This document shows, in pieces, positions 15,985 to 24,637 of a DNA stretch of 64,000 bases. The position numbers and the translations under genes are program-made. The notes beneath the pieces were generated by a model, which did no database searches, was not told the DNA's origin, and saw only the letters and a list, made by a program, of their open reading frames with translations. How positions within the stretch are numbered: the stretch's first letter is position 1; each line of letters opens with the position of its first letter. The stretch is from Mycobacterium noviomagense. Lineage in GTDB: Bacteria > Actinomycetota > Actinomycetes > Mycobacteriales > Mycobacteriaceae. The stretch is taken from positions 2,666,001-2,730,000 of the forward strand of contig NZ_AP022583.1 of assembly GCF_010731635.1 (NCBI RefSeq), read 5' to 3'.

Positions 15985-17395
15985 GTTGACGTCCCTGGGT
16001 GTGGTGGAAATGGCGGCGTGTCGGTTCTGATGTAGAGGGGGCCATCGCGTGAGTCTCTGTGGTGAAACCGCCAAGTATCACTACCGAGAGGAACATCGCG
16101 ATGGCCCTGGATCAGTCTGCCTTGCTGGAGGTGTTGGACGCACTACGCAATGCCGATGCCGCTGGCCGGATTAAGCAGGCCGCCGAAACCATTTATCAGG
16201 CGTTGATCGACGCCGAACTGACCGCGGTGATCGGCGCTGGCCCCTACGAGCGCAGCGAAGCCCGCACCAACCAGCGCAATGGCTCACGGCCGCGCACGCT
16301 TTCCACAGTGGCCGGGGATCTGGAGCTGCGGATCCCCAAGCTCCGCAGCGGATCGTTCTTCCCGGCGCTGCTGGAACGGCGCCGCCGGGTCGATCAGTGC
16401 CTGTTCGCGGTGGTCATGGAGGCCTACCTGCACGGCACCTCCACCCGCAAGGTCGACGATCTGGTCAAAGCCTTGGGCGCCGACAGCGGTATCTCCAAAT
16501 CCGAGGTGTCGCGCATCTGCGCTGATCTGGACACCGAAGTCGCCGCCTTTCGGGATCGGCCGCTGGCCGATCAACGATTCCCGTACATCTTCTTAGACGC
16601 CACCTACTGCAAGGCCCGCGTCAACCACCGCGTGGTCTCCCAAGCGGTGGTCATCGCGACCGGGGTCGCCGCCGACGGACGCCGCGAAGTGCTGGGTTTT
16701 GATGTCGGCGATTCCGAGGACGGCGCGTTTTGGACGGCGTTTTTGCGCTCGCTGAAATCGCGGGGTCTGTCTGGGGTGCAGTTGGTGATCTCCGATGCCC
16801 ACACCGGACTGCGCAACGCCATCGAGGCGATCCTGATCGGCGCGAGTTGGCAACGCTGCCGGGTGCATTTCCTGCGCAACCTGTTGGCTCAGGTTCCCAA
16901 AGGCTCGGCGGAGATGGTCGCCGCAGCGATCCGCACCATCTTCGCCCAACCCGACGCCGAGCACGTGCGCGAGCAGCTCGACACCATCGCCACCATGCTT
17001 GGCCGCCAATTTCCTAAAGTCGAAACGATGCTGCGCGATGCCGGCCCAGACATCACCGCATTCGCCGATTTCCCTGTGCCGCACTGGAAAAAGATCTGGT
17101 CGACCAATCCACTCGAGCGCCTCAACAAAGAGATCAAGCGCCGCACCGACGTCGTCGGAGTCTTTCCCAACCCCGCCGCACTGTTGCGGCTCGCCGGCTC
17201 GGTGCTCGTCGAGGCCCACGACGAATGGCAGGTCGCCGACAAACGCTACCTCTCCGAAACCACACTCGCCCTGCTCAATCCCGCCACCAAACCCGAGCAG
17301 AACGTTGCCACATCGGCAGCCCTCACGGCATAGTGAACAACCGCAGAGCCTCAGGCGAAACGCCCGCTTTACTTACACCACTCCACGGGGCACGA
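15985..17395 (+). mobile_element. IS256-family insertion sequence (IS1245/IS1311-like size)
   Basis: A 1411-bp element bounded by the 10-bp repeat. It holds one transposase gene and short flanks. The ends share imperfect inversion, with CCTGGGTGTGGTGG on the left resembling CCGTGGAGTGGTG on the reverse of the right. Size and a 410-aa transposase fit the IS1245/IS1311 group of mycobacterial elements; the exact name needs an ISfinder comparison. Confidence 0.82.
16101..17333 (+). CDS. IS256-family (mutator type) transposase
   Basis: A 410-aa DDE transposase. Asp166 (IFLDATYCK), Asp232 (VISDAHTG) and a Glu in NPLERLNKEIKRRTD (339 or 344) are the expected catalytic residues. The family's conserved CRVHFLRN and the NQRNGSRPR motif near the N-terminus are present. 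The frame is open 14 codons further upstream, but the ATG at 16101 has GAGAGGAA before it and gives the usual length. The gene is complete, so the element may still be able to move. Confidence 0.92.
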   Translation: MALDQSALLEVLDALRNADAAGRIKQAAETIYQALIDAELTAVIGAGPYERSEARTNQRNGSRPRTLSTVAGDLELRIPKLRSGSFFPALLERRRRVDQCLFAVVMEAYLHGTSTRKVDDLVKALGADSGISKSEVSRICADLDTEVAAFRDRPLADQRFPYIFLDATYCKARVNHRVVSQAVVIATGVAADGRREVLGFDVGDSEDGAFWTAFLRSLKSRGLSGVQLVISDAHTGLRNAIEAILIGASWQRCRVHFLRNLLAQVPKGSAEMVAAAIRTIFAQPDAEHVREQLDTIATMLGRQFPKVETMLRDAGPDITAFADFPVPHWKKIWSTNPLERLNKEIKRRTDVVGVFPNPAALLRLAGSVLVEAHDEWQVADKRYLSETTLALLNPATKPEQNVATSAALTA

Positions 17396-17405
17396 CCGGC
17401 GTGGA
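17396..17405. repeat. target-site duplication, right
   Basis: This is the second copy of CCGGCGTGGA (see 15975-15984). It marks the right edge of the IS256-family insertion and the point where the interrupted reading frame resumes. Confidence 0.75.
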
Positions 17406-17906
17406 CGGCGGTAGAAGTCGCGCGGACCTTGCGGCGACCGCGCGCGCTGGCGACGCTCGACGCTGCCCTGCATGTAGGGGCCTGTACCACAGGCGAATTG
17501 CATGCTGTGATACACGAGCAGAAAGGCCGTCGCGGCATCGTCAAAGTCCGCGAATTGATTGGGTACGCCGATGGCCGCGCCGAGTCGGCGATGGAAAGCG
17601 AGGCGCGACTGGTATTCATCGACGGCGGATTGCCGGTGCCACAGTTGCAGTACAGCATTGTGGACCACTACGGCCGACTCTGGCGTGTGGACTTCGCCTG
17701 GCCGGAAGCGATGGTTGTCGCCGAATACGACAGTGTGGAATGGCACGTGGGTCGCGACGCCTTGCTCCACGACCGGCTGAAAACCGCCCGACTCCAGGAA
17801 TGCGGCTGGACCACCATTCCGATGACCGTCGATGACGTCCGCGGCGACCCGATCGGGCTTGTTGAGCGCATCAACGCCCAGTTGCTGAGGCCTCGCTTAG
17901 CTGGCT

Positions 17907-17959
17907 GAGCAGACGCAAAAGCCCCCATTCCGCCACCCGAATTAGGGGCTTTTGCGTCT
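17907..17959 (+). terminator. hairpin terminator 2 (AGACGCAAA family), right arm cut by IS110
   Basis: GAGCAGACGCAAAAGCCCC (17907-17925) pairs with GGGGCTTTTGCGTCT (17945-17959). The last four bases of the right arm, GCTC, are at 19600-19603 beyond the right IS110 copy. It would terminate the interrupted gene, whose TGA overlaps the stem. Confidence 0.7.
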
Positions 17960-18008
17960 CACTCGAAAATGAGGCGACCCCTTGCTGATGAGTCGCTGGC
18001 ATTAGGTG

Positions 18009-19294
18009 TTAGGCGGCTTGGGTGGGTGGCTCGAGGGTGACTTTGTATCCCAGGCTCTCCAATTGCTTGATGGCTCGTGCCTTGGCTTTGCCGGGCTGGT
18101 GTCGGGTGTAGTAGTCGGGGCCGGGATCGCGGTAGAAGGCGCCGTTGGTCAGCATGTTCCAGGCGTCGGTGAGCATCTTGTGTTCGATGGAGACTAGGGC
18201 GATCTGGCCGGCGATCGACATACCGGCGGTTTTGTCTCTGCGCGATTGGGCGGCCCGGCGCCGGCCGGCGATGCGCCGGTAGCGGATGCTGTAGTAGGTG
18301 TCTTTGGTGCGAGCGGCCGACAGGGCTGCCACGCCGAGCGCGGCTTTAAGGTGACGGTTGCCCGGGCGGGTGGCGCCCGATTTGACCCGGCCTGCTGACT
18401 CGTCGCAGCCCGGCACCACCCGGCCCACGACGCCAGGTGCGCGGCGGTGGGAAATACGCTCATGTCCGCACCGGTTTCGGCGATGAACACATCGGCCACC
18501 AGCCGCGACCAGCCCGGGATGCTCATCAGCAACTCCCGGATGGGTCGAAAGGGAGCGATCGCCTCCTCGATGCGTGCATCCAGGCGGGCGATATCGGCGG
18601 TGTGGGCATCGATGCGATCCAAATACAACCGCACCATAAAGGCGTGATGCTCGGTGAACCGTCCGCGCAGCGCCTCGGTGAGCGCTGGGATCTTTTGACG
18701 CATCCGTTGTTTGGCCAGATCAGCGAGGACCACCGAATCGCGTTGGCCGGCGATCAGCGCTTCTAGCATTGCCCGCCCGGAGACTCCGACGATGTTGGAG
18801 GCCACCGCGGAGAGTTTGATTCCGGTGTCTTCGAGCAGCTTCTCCAGCCGCTGAATCTCTTTGGTGCGCGCCCGGGTGATGGTGGTGCGAGCCCGGGTCA
18901 GATCGCGTAACACCCGAATCGGCTCCGGCGGCACAAACGAGGCGCGCAGCAGCCCGTGGGCGCCCAGATCGGCCAGCCACGCCGCATCCGAGACATCGGT
19001 CTTGCGCCCGGGCACATTGCGCGCCGCCTTGGCATTGACCAGCATCACGTTCAGCTGGCCTTCGAGTAGGTAGTAAAACGGCTTCCAGTAATCGGAGGTG
19101 GATTCGATCACCACACAGGACACCCGCTCAGCGAGCAGATGCTCGCGTAACGCCAGGATCTCGCCGGTGGTCGACCCCCACGTACTGACCGTTGTCGACG
19201 TGCCACGCCGCCCTCGGCCCTGAACCCGAACGCAGACCTTCGCGTCTTTCTTCGACACATCAATGCCCGCGCACCGCGGATGGATCACCTCCAT
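18009..19294 (-). pseudogene. IS110-family transposase, one frameshift
   Basis: This copy reads intact from the ATG at 19294 through the DEDD domain (Asp12, Glu64, Asp100, Asp103). It shifts frame near 18419, where a run of four G in the left copy is three here, inside LASWAGVVPGCDESAG. Restoring the base gives the same 428-aa product as the corrected left copy. The A and T runs that are long in the left copy are normal here. Taken together the two copies define one intact parent gene. Confidence 0.85.
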
Positions 19295-19366
19295 GGCCGA
19301 TCACACCCTTTCCGTCCAGATATCTTGTGTTGGAGCGTGTTTCGGAGAGGGCGAAAACAAAACAGG

Positions 19367-19507
19367 AGTCTCACTCACGTGCTCACAGGCAACAATCCAC
19401 CGCCCCCGCACAACCACCAGGGGGTGCCCTCCAGCCACCAAGCTGCTCGCCGTGCTCACCGGCAACACAGACGCAACGGGGTCACCGAAACACCCCTAAA
19501 GCGTCAA
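19367..19507 (-). ncRNA. candidate bridge RNA, right IS110 copy
   Basis: This is the mirror of 13965-14105 with the same four guide-like segments. On the plus strand CTGCTCGC and AGACGCAA, the complements of the two target guides, can be read near 19441-19480. As the guides are unchanged, both copies should seek the same hairpin target. Inference only. Confidence 0.45.
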
Positions 19508-19611
19508 CCCGCACCGGCCCGCGAAGCAACCACCCACCCAGCCGAACGGCCAGTGCTAATTTTCATCTTCCACCGCGGGGCGAAGCCCCCCTGGCAGCTG
19601 CTCGCGCTAAG

Positions 19612-19627
19612 TAGACTGGCCGACGTG
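19612..19627 (+). promoter_or_regulatory. likely -10 box of a leaderless nfo start
   Basis: TAGACT at 19612-19617 lies 7 bp before the GTG start of nfo at 19625. That spacing suits transcription beginning at the start codon, a common mode in mycobacteria. The IS110 copy ends 14 bp upstream of this box, so the original -35 region has been replaced by element sequence. Confidence 0.4.
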
Positions 19628-20377
19628 CTCATTGGTTCGCACGTAAGCCCGAAGGACCCGCTCGCCGCCGCCGAAGCCGAAGGCGCCGACCTGGTGCAGA
19701 TCTTCCTCGGCAATCCGCAGAGCTGGAAGAAGCCCAGACCGCGCGACGACGCTGACCGGCTGAAAGCGTCAAGCCTGCCGATCTATGTGCATGCGCCGTA
19801 TCTGATCAACGTCGCCTCGGCCAACAACCGGATCCGGATCCCCTCGCGCAAGATCCTGCAGGACACCTGCGACGCCGCCGCCGACATCGCGGCCACGGCA
19901 GTGATCGTGCACGGCGGCCACGCCGACGACGACGACATCGCTGCCGGCTGCGAGCGGTGGCGCAAGACGATGGAGCGGCTGGAGACCGACGTCCCGGTCT
20001 ATCTGGAAAACACCGCCGGCGGAGACCACGCGATGGCCCGCCATTTCGAAACCATCGCCCGCCTCTGGGACGACATCGGCGACACGGGTATCGGCTTCTG
20101 CCTGGACACCTGCCACGCCTGGGCGGCGGGTGAGGCGCTCATCGACGCCGTCGACCGCATCAAGTCCATTACCGGCCGCATCGATCTGGTGCACTGCAAC
20201 GACTCCCGGGACGCGGCGGGCTCGGGCGCGGACCGGCATGCCAACATCGGCACCGGCAAGATCGATCCCGAACTGCTGGTGGCGGTGGTGAAAGCCGCTG
20301 GCGCGCCGGTCGTCTGCGAGACGGCCGATGAGGGCCGCAAAGACGACATCGCCTTTCTCCGCGACCACGTCTGCTAG
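19625..20377 (+). CDS. nfo: endonuclease IV (AP endonuclease)
   Basis: A 250-aa deoxyribonuclease IV that cuts DNA 5' to abasic sites in base-excision repair and uses three zinc ions. Metal-ligand motifs are in order: [51 protein letters not shown], and CETADEGRK at the end. The frame stays open upstream into the IS element, but the conserved start is (V/M)[19 protein letters not shown], so the GTG at 19625 is used. Length and neighbours match Rv0670. The M. tuberculosis gene between rpoC and nfo (Rv0669c) is absent here. Confidence 0.95.
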   Translation: MLIGSHVSPKDPLAAAEAEGADLVQIFLGNPQSWKKPRPRDDADRLKASSLPIYVHAPYLINVASANNRIRIPSRKILQDTCDAAADIAATAVIVHGGHADDDDIAAGCERWRKTMERLETDVPVYLENTAGGDHAMARHFETIARLWDDIGDTGIGFCLDTCHAWAAGEALIDAVDRIKSITGRIDLVHCNDSRDAAGSGADRHANIGTGKIDPELLVAVVKAAGAPVVCETADEGRKDDIAFLRDHVC

Positions 20378-20383
20378 GACGCC

Positions 20384-21286
20384 GTGGTCGCTCGGCTTGC
20401 GGCGCTGCTCGGTGTGCTTGTCGCGATGTCGGGGTGTTCGGTGTTCCCGACCAGACCGGCGACACCCGAGTTCCCGGACGGTACCAGCGTCCATACCGTC
20501 AGCGTCGGTGGGCTGAACCGGTCATATCGCGTCTACAAGCCAGGCGGGCTGCCCGCGTCCGCCCCGCTGGTCGTCATGCTGCACGGCGGTTTCGGCAGCA
20601 CGGAACAGGCCGAAAAAGCTTACGGCTGGGACCAATTGGCCGATAGCGCGAAATTCGTGGTGGCCTACCCCGACGGAGTCGGCCACGCGTGGAACACCGG
20701 CGGCGGCTGCTGTGGCCGTCCCGCCCGTGAGGGTGTCGACGACGTCGGCTTCATTACCGCGGCCGTGGATGACGTGACCAAGAACGTCGGCATCGACGCT
20801 GCTCGCATCTATGCCACGGGCATCAGCAACGGCGGCATCATGGCCTACACGCTGGCCTGCAACACCGGCGTCTTCGCCGCGATCGGCCCCGACTCCGCCA
20901 CCCAACTCGATGCCTGCCGCTCTCCACATCCGACATCGGTCATGCACATCCACGGCACCGCCGACACCCGCATCCGCTATACCGGCGGACAGGGCGACGG
21001 CGCCGCGCGCATCAACGGTCCGCCCGTCCCGGACGTCAGCGCGTTCTGGCGCAACGTCGACCGGTGCCCGGCGGCAGTCGTCGATACCCGCGGATCGCTG
21101 ACCACGTCCACAGCCGATTGCCCCGACGGCCGCAGCGTCGTCCTCATCACCATCGACGGCGCGGGCCACCAATGGCCGGGCAGCGGGTTTACCGCCGTAC
21201 AGCGCGCATTAGGCCTCGACCCGCCGTCGGATGCGCTCAACGCCACCGAGACGTTCTGGCAGTTTTTCGCTGCCCACCACCGGTAG
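20384..21286 (+). CDS. lpqP: lipoprotein esterase LpqP (PHB-depolymerase-like)
   Basis: A 300-aa secreted lipoprotein of the alpha/beta-hydrolase fold, similar to polyhydroxybutyrate depolymerases and feruloyl esterases. The signal peptide ends in the lipobox VAMSGC, with lipidated Cys18. Catalytic elements are the oxyanion HGGFGS, nucleophile GISNGG, acid in GTADTR, and GAGHQWPG for the histidine. A CC pair in GGGCCGRP is family-typical. It starts 6 bp after nfo and is probably co-transcribed. The substrate is unknown. Confidence 0.88.
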   Translation: MVARLAALLGVLVAMSGCSVFPTRPATPEFPDGTSVHTVSVGGLNRSYRVYKPGGLPASAPLVVMLHGGFGSTEQAEKAYGWDQLADSAKFVVAYPDGVGHAWNTGGGCCGRPAREGVDDVGFITAAVDDVTKNVGIDAARIYATGISNGGIMAYTLACNTGVFAAIGPDSATQLDACRSPHPTSVMHIHGTADTRIRYTGGQGDGAARINGPPVPDVSAFWRNVDRCPAAVVDTRGSLTTSTADCPDGRSVVLITIDGAGHQWPGSGFTAVQRALGLDPPSDALNATETFWQFFAAHHR

Positions 21287-21318
21287 CAGTATTACGTCTC
21301 TTGTGCGGTTGTCGGCAA

Positions 21319-21329
21319 AGTGTAACACT
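21319..21329. promoter_or_regulatory. palindrome at the fadE8 promoter
   Basis: AGTGT-A-ACACT is a perfect 11-bp palindrome ending 6 bp before the fadE8 ATG. It overlaps where a -10 box would sit if the mRNA is leaderless. It is a candidate operator for the fadE8-echA4-paaX-echA5 operon. The PaaX-like protein encoded in the operon is one possible binder; this is untested. Confidence 0.35.
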
Positions 21330-21335
21330 GAACGC

Positions 21336-22964
21336 ATGCCAGACACCCATGTCGTCACCAACCAGGTTCCGCCGCTGGAGAACTACAATCCTGCGTCCTC
21401 CCCGGTGCTGGTCGAGGCGCTGATCCGCGAAGGCGGACAGTGGGGCCTCGACGAAGTCACCGAACTCGGCGCCGTTTCGGCCAGCCGTGAAGCGCAGCGC
21501 TGGGGCGAGCTTGCCGACCGCAACCGCCCGATCCTGCACACGCACGATCGCTACGGCCACCGTATCGACGAGGTGGAGTACGACCCCGCCTACCACGAGC
21601 TGATGCGTACGGCGATCCAGCACGGCTTGCATGCCGCACCGTGGGCCGACGACAGACCGGGCGCCCACGTCGTCCGCGCCGCCAAGACCGGCGTGTGGAA
21701 TGTCGAACCCGGTCATATGTGCCCGATTTCGATGACTTATGCCGTCGTCCCGGCGCTGCGCAACAATCCCGAACTTGCCGCCGTCTACGAGCCGCTGCTG
21801 ACCAGCCGTGAATACGACCCGGAGCTCACGGTGCCCACGACGAAAGCCGGTATCACCGCGGGCATGTCGATGACCGAAAAGCAGGGCGGCTCCGACGTGC
21901 GGGCCGGCACCACCCAGGCCATCCGCAACGCCGACGGCAGCTACAGCCTGACCGGTCACAAGTGGTTCACCTCGGCACCGATGTCCGACATCCTCCTGGT
22001 GCTCGCCCAGGCGCCGGGTGGCTTGTCATGTTTCCTGCTGCCCCGCGTGCTGCCCGACGGCACTCGCAACCGAATGTTGTTGCAGCGGCTCAAGGACAAG
22101 CTCGGTAATCACGCCAACGCCTCGAGCGAGGTCGAGTACGACGGTGCCACCGCGTGGCTGGTCGGCGAGGAGGGCCGCGGCGTGCCGACCATCATCGAGA
22201 TGGTCAACCTGACCCGGCTGGACTGCACGCTGGCGAGCGCCACCAGCATGCGCACCGGCGTCACCCACGCCATCCACCACGCCCAGCACCGCAAGGCGTT
22301 CGGCGCCTACCTGATCGACCAGCCGCTGATGCGAAACGTCTTGGCTGACTTGGCTATCGAAGCCGAGGCCGCCACGATCGTGGCGATGCGGATGGCCGGC
22401 GCCACCGACAGCGCGGTGCGGGGCGACGAAACGGAAACGCTTCTGCGGCGAATCGGATTGGCGGCCAGCAAGTACTGGGTCTGCAAGCGGGCCACCCCGC
22501 ATGCGGCCGAAGCGATGGAGTGCCTGGGCGGGAACGGCTATATCGAGGACTCCGGGATGCCGCGGCTGTACCGCGAGGCGCCGCTGATGGGCATCTGGGA
22601 GGGCTCCGGCAACGTCAGCGCCCTGGACACCTTGCGCGCCATGGCAACTCGGCCTGAATGCGTCGACGTGTTGTTCGCTGAGTTGGCCAAGACCGCCGGC
22701 CAAGACGGGCGGTTGGACGCCTACGTCGAGCAGCTCAAGCCGCAGTTCGGCGATTACGAGACCATCCACTACCGTGCCCGCAGCATCGCCGAACACATCA
22801 GCCTCGCGCTGCAGGGCTCGCTGCTGGTGCGCCACGGGCATCCAGCCGTCGCCGAGGCGTTCCTGGCCACCCGCCTCGACGGCCAGTGGGGCGGTGCGTT
22901 CGGAACCATGCCCACGGGTCTCGATCTTGCGCCGATCCTCGAGCGGGCGCTGGTCAAAGGATGA
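21336..22964 (+). CDS. fadE8: acyl-CoA dehydrogenase (AidB-like)
   Basis: A 542-aa FAD-dependent acyl-CoA dehydrogenase of the AidB type, the same length as Rv0672. It should catalyse the first, double-bond-forming step of a beta-oxidation route. Motifs are GMSMTEKQGGSDVRAGTT and the LTGHKWFTSAPMSD FAD loop, then CLGGNGYIEDSGMPRLYRE. IWEGSGNV closes the active site. The AidB-like adenine-binding C-terminus follows. The ATG at 21336 is chosen over upstream in-frame codons by conservation. The stop overlaps the echA4 start (ATGA), so they are translationally coupled. Confidence 0.95.
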   Translation: MPDTHVVTNQVPPLENYNPASSPVLVEALIREGGQWGLDEVTELGAVSASREAQRWGELADRNRPILHTHDRYGHRIDEVEYDPAYHELMRTAIQHGLHAAPWADDRPGAHVVRAAKTGVWNVEPGHMCPISMTYAVVPALRNNPELAAVYEPLLTSREYDPELTVPTTKAGITAGMSMTEKQGGSDVRAGTTQAIRNADGSYSLTGHKWFTSAPMSDILLVLAQAPGGLSCFLLPRVLPDGTRNRMLLQRLKDKLGNHANASSEVEYDGATAWLVGEEGRGVPTIIEMVNLTRLDCTLASATSMRTGVTHAIHHAQHRKAFGAYLIDQPLMRNVLADLAIEAEAATIVAMRMAGATDSAVRGDETETLLRRIGLAASKYWVCKRATPHAAEAMECLGGNGYIEDSGMPRLYREAPLMGIWEGSGNVSALDTLRAMATRPECVDVLFAELAKTAGQDGRLDAYVEQLKPQFGDYETIHYRARSIAEHISLALQGSLLVRHGHPAVAEAFLATRLDGQWGGAFGTMPTGLDLAPILERALVKG

Positions 22965-23899
22965 CTCACTCAATCAGGCCGGTCGACTTCGACAACCTCA
23001 AGACGATGACCTACGAGGTCACCGATCGGGTTGCGCGGATTACCTTCAACCGGCCGGAGAAGGGCAACGCGATCATCGCCGATACGCCGCTGGAACTTTC
23101 GGCACTGGTCGAGCGGGCTGACCTGGACGCAGGTGTCCACGTCATCTTGGTGTCCGGTCGCGGTGAAGGGTTTTGCGCCGGTTTCGATCTGAGCGCCTAC
23201 GCCGACCGGACGGCATCGGCAGGCGGTGGCAGCGCATACAAGGGCACGGTCCTCGACGGCAAGACGCAGGCGATCAACCATCTGCCGAACCAGCCGTGGG
23301 ACCCGATGATCGACTATCAAATGATGAGCCGGTTCGTACGCGGGTTTTCCAGCCTGATGCACGCCGATAAGCCCACCGTGGTCAAGATCCACGGCTACTG
23401 CGTGGCGGGCGGCACCGACATTGCTCTGCACGCCGATCAGATCATCGCCGCCGCCGACGCCAAGATCGGCTACCCGCCGACCAGGGTGTGGGGCGTTCCT
23501 GCCGCCGGCATGTGGGCGCACCGGCTCGGCGACCAGCGCGCCAAACGCCTTCTGCTGACCGGGGATTGCATCACCGGCAAGCAGGCCGCGGAATGGGGCT
23601 TGGCAGTCGAGGCGCCCGAACCCGACGAGCTCGACGAGCGCACCGAGCGGCTGGTAGAGCGAATCGCCGCGGTGCCGGTCAACCAGCTGGTCATGGTCAA
23701 GCTCGCGCTGAATTCGGCGCTGCTGCAACAGGGTGTGGCGACCAGCAGAATGGTCAGCACCGTCTTCGACGGCGTCGCGCGGCATACACCCGAAGGCCAT
23801 GCGTTTGTCGCCGACGCCGTCGAGCACGGCTTCCGCGAGGCGGTGCGTCACCGTGACGAGCCGTTCGGCGATTACGGCCGTCAAGCTTCCGGGGTGTAG
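22961..23899 (+). CDS. echA4: enoyl-CoA hydratase/isomerase family protein
   Basis: A 312-aa crotonase-fold protein, the same length as EchA4. The oxyanion-hole segments are GFCAGFDLSAY and KIHGYCVAGGTDIALHADQ. The substrate loop holds an insertion (about residues 85-120) not found in the shortest crotonases. ADAKIGYPPTRVWGVPAAG marks the active-site region, and the usual catalytic Glu pair is not obvious, so the exact reaction is uncertain. It starts inside the fadE8 stop and is followed 3 bp later by the PaaX-like gene. Confidence 0.92.
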   Translation: MTHSIRPVDFDNLKTMTYEVTDRVARITFNRPEKGNAIIADTPLELSALVERADLDAGVHVILVSGRGEGFCAGFDLSAYADRTASAGGGSAYKGTVLDGKTQAINHLPNQPWDPMIDYQMMSRFVRGFSSLMHADKPTVVKIHGYCVAGGTDIALHADQIIAAADAKIGYPPTRVWGVPAAGMWAHRLGDQRAKRLLLTGDCITGKQAAEWGLAVEAPEPDELDERTERLVERIAAVPVNQLVMVKLALNSALLQQGVATSRMVSTVFDGVARHTPEGHAFVADAVEHGFREAVRHRDEPFGDYGRQASGV

Positions 23900-23902
23900 C
23901 CG

Positions 23903-24637
23903 ATGCTGGAAGGGTTGGCTCGCATGACGGCCCGCTCAGTGGTGCTGTCCGTTTTGTTGGGTGCCCATCCCGCCTGGGCTACTGCAGCCGAATTAATCAG
24001 GCTCACCAGCGATTTCGGTATCAAGGACACCACGCTGCGGGTCGCGCTGACCCGGATGGTCAGCGCCGGCGACCTCGTCCGGTCCGCTGACGGCTACCGG
24101 CTCTCCGATCGGCTGCTGGCCCGGCAGCGGCGCCAGGACGAGGCCATCAGCCCGCGGGTGCGCCAGTGGCGCGGGTACTGGACCACCGTCGTCGTCACCA
24201 GCGTGGGAAACGATGCACGCACCCGTGCCGCATTGCGTACAACATTGCAAGACAAGCGCTTCGGCGAGCTACGCGAAGGGGTATGGATGCGCCCCGACAA
24301 CCTCGACCTAGAGCTGGAGTCGAAGGTCCGGGCGCGAGTGAGGATCCTGAAGGCTCGCGACGACGCACCCGCTGAGCTCGCCGAGCTTCTGTGGGACTTG
24401 AGCGGCTGGACACGAACTGGGCACCGCCTACTCGACGAGATGTCCGCCGCCTCAGATATTCCCGGGCGGTTCGTAGTGGCCGCGGCCATTGTGCGGCACC
24501 TGCTGACCGATCCGGTGTTGCCGAACGAGCTGCTGCCCGACGATTGGCCCGGCGCCCGGCTCCGCGCCGCCTACAACGACTTCGCCGCCGAGCTGCTGAG
24601 GCGGCGCGACCAAACCCAACTTGCGGAGGCGAGATGA
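23903..24637 (+). CDS. PaaX-family transcriptional regulator
   Basis: A 244-aa protein with an N-terminal winged helix (SVVLSVLLGAHPAWATAAEL, TTLRVALTRMVSAGDLVR) and the PaaX C-terminal domain. PaaX represses phenylacetate catabolism genes and responds to phenylacetyl-CoA. Here the context is acyl-CoA degradation, so it may sense another acyl-CoA. The ATG at 23903 or the one at 23924 could be the start. It lies between echA4 (3-bp gap) and echA5 (ATGA overlap), so the regulator is part of the operon it probably controls. Orthologue of Rv0674. Confidence 0.88.
   Translation: MLEGLARMTARSVVLSVLLGAHPAWATAAELIRLTSDFGIKDTTLRVALTRMVSAGDLVRSADGYRLSDRLLARQRRQDEAISPRVRQWRGYWTTVVVTSVGNDARTRAALRTTLQDKRFGELREGVWMRPDNLDLELESKVRARVRILKARDDAPAELAELLWDLSGWTRTGHRLLDEMSAASDIPGRFVVAAAIVRHLLTDPVLPNELLPDDWPGARLRAAYNDFAAELLRRRDQTQLAEAR

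Larger units (their letters stand above)
15627..17908 (+). pseudogene. AbiEi-like / DUF559-like protein, split by an IS256-family element
   Basis: The first part (15627-15984) encodes a winged-helix N-terminus like AbiEi-type antitoxins: FTRRQLLDVMSRKRLAELVK, then GKLIRVCHGVYTF. The second part (17406-17908) encodes a C-terminus like DUF559/Vsr-fold nucleases, with conserved acidic residues in ESEARLVFIDGG, RVDFAWPEAMVVAEYDS and WHVGRDALLHDRLK. Deleting 15985-17405 joins them in frame across PAWTAVEVARTL to give 286 aa. Mycobacteria carry many such genes of unknown role. The stop codon lies inside the stem of hairpin 2. No partner toxin gene is seen beside it, so calling it an antitoxin is not justified. 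Confidence 0.75.
17960..19597 (-). mobile_element. IS110-family insertion sequence, right copy (inverted)
   Basis: This 1638-bp element is in reverse orientation to 13876-15515. It is bracketed by CT at 17958-17959 and 19598-19599, inserted in the right arm of a hairpin at the same position as the left copy. Differences from the left copy are few: homopolymer lengths at four places and scattered substitutions, for example CCACCACAAG versus CCAACACAAG upstream of the gene. The two copies are therefore recent relatives. Its left end lies 14 bp before the likely -10 box of nfo. Confidence 0.88.

Noticed and set aside
13864..19609. Composite transposon made of the two IS110 copies
   Set aside because: Each copy has its own separable target half-sites, so two independent insertions explain the data. 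IS110 elements are not known to mobilise cargo as inverted pairs. A common ancestral hairpin remains possible.
19280..19624. Upstream extension of nfo by 115 codons
   Set aside because: The extension reads backwards through the IS element and is absent from the conserved protein, which starts at LIGSHVSP.
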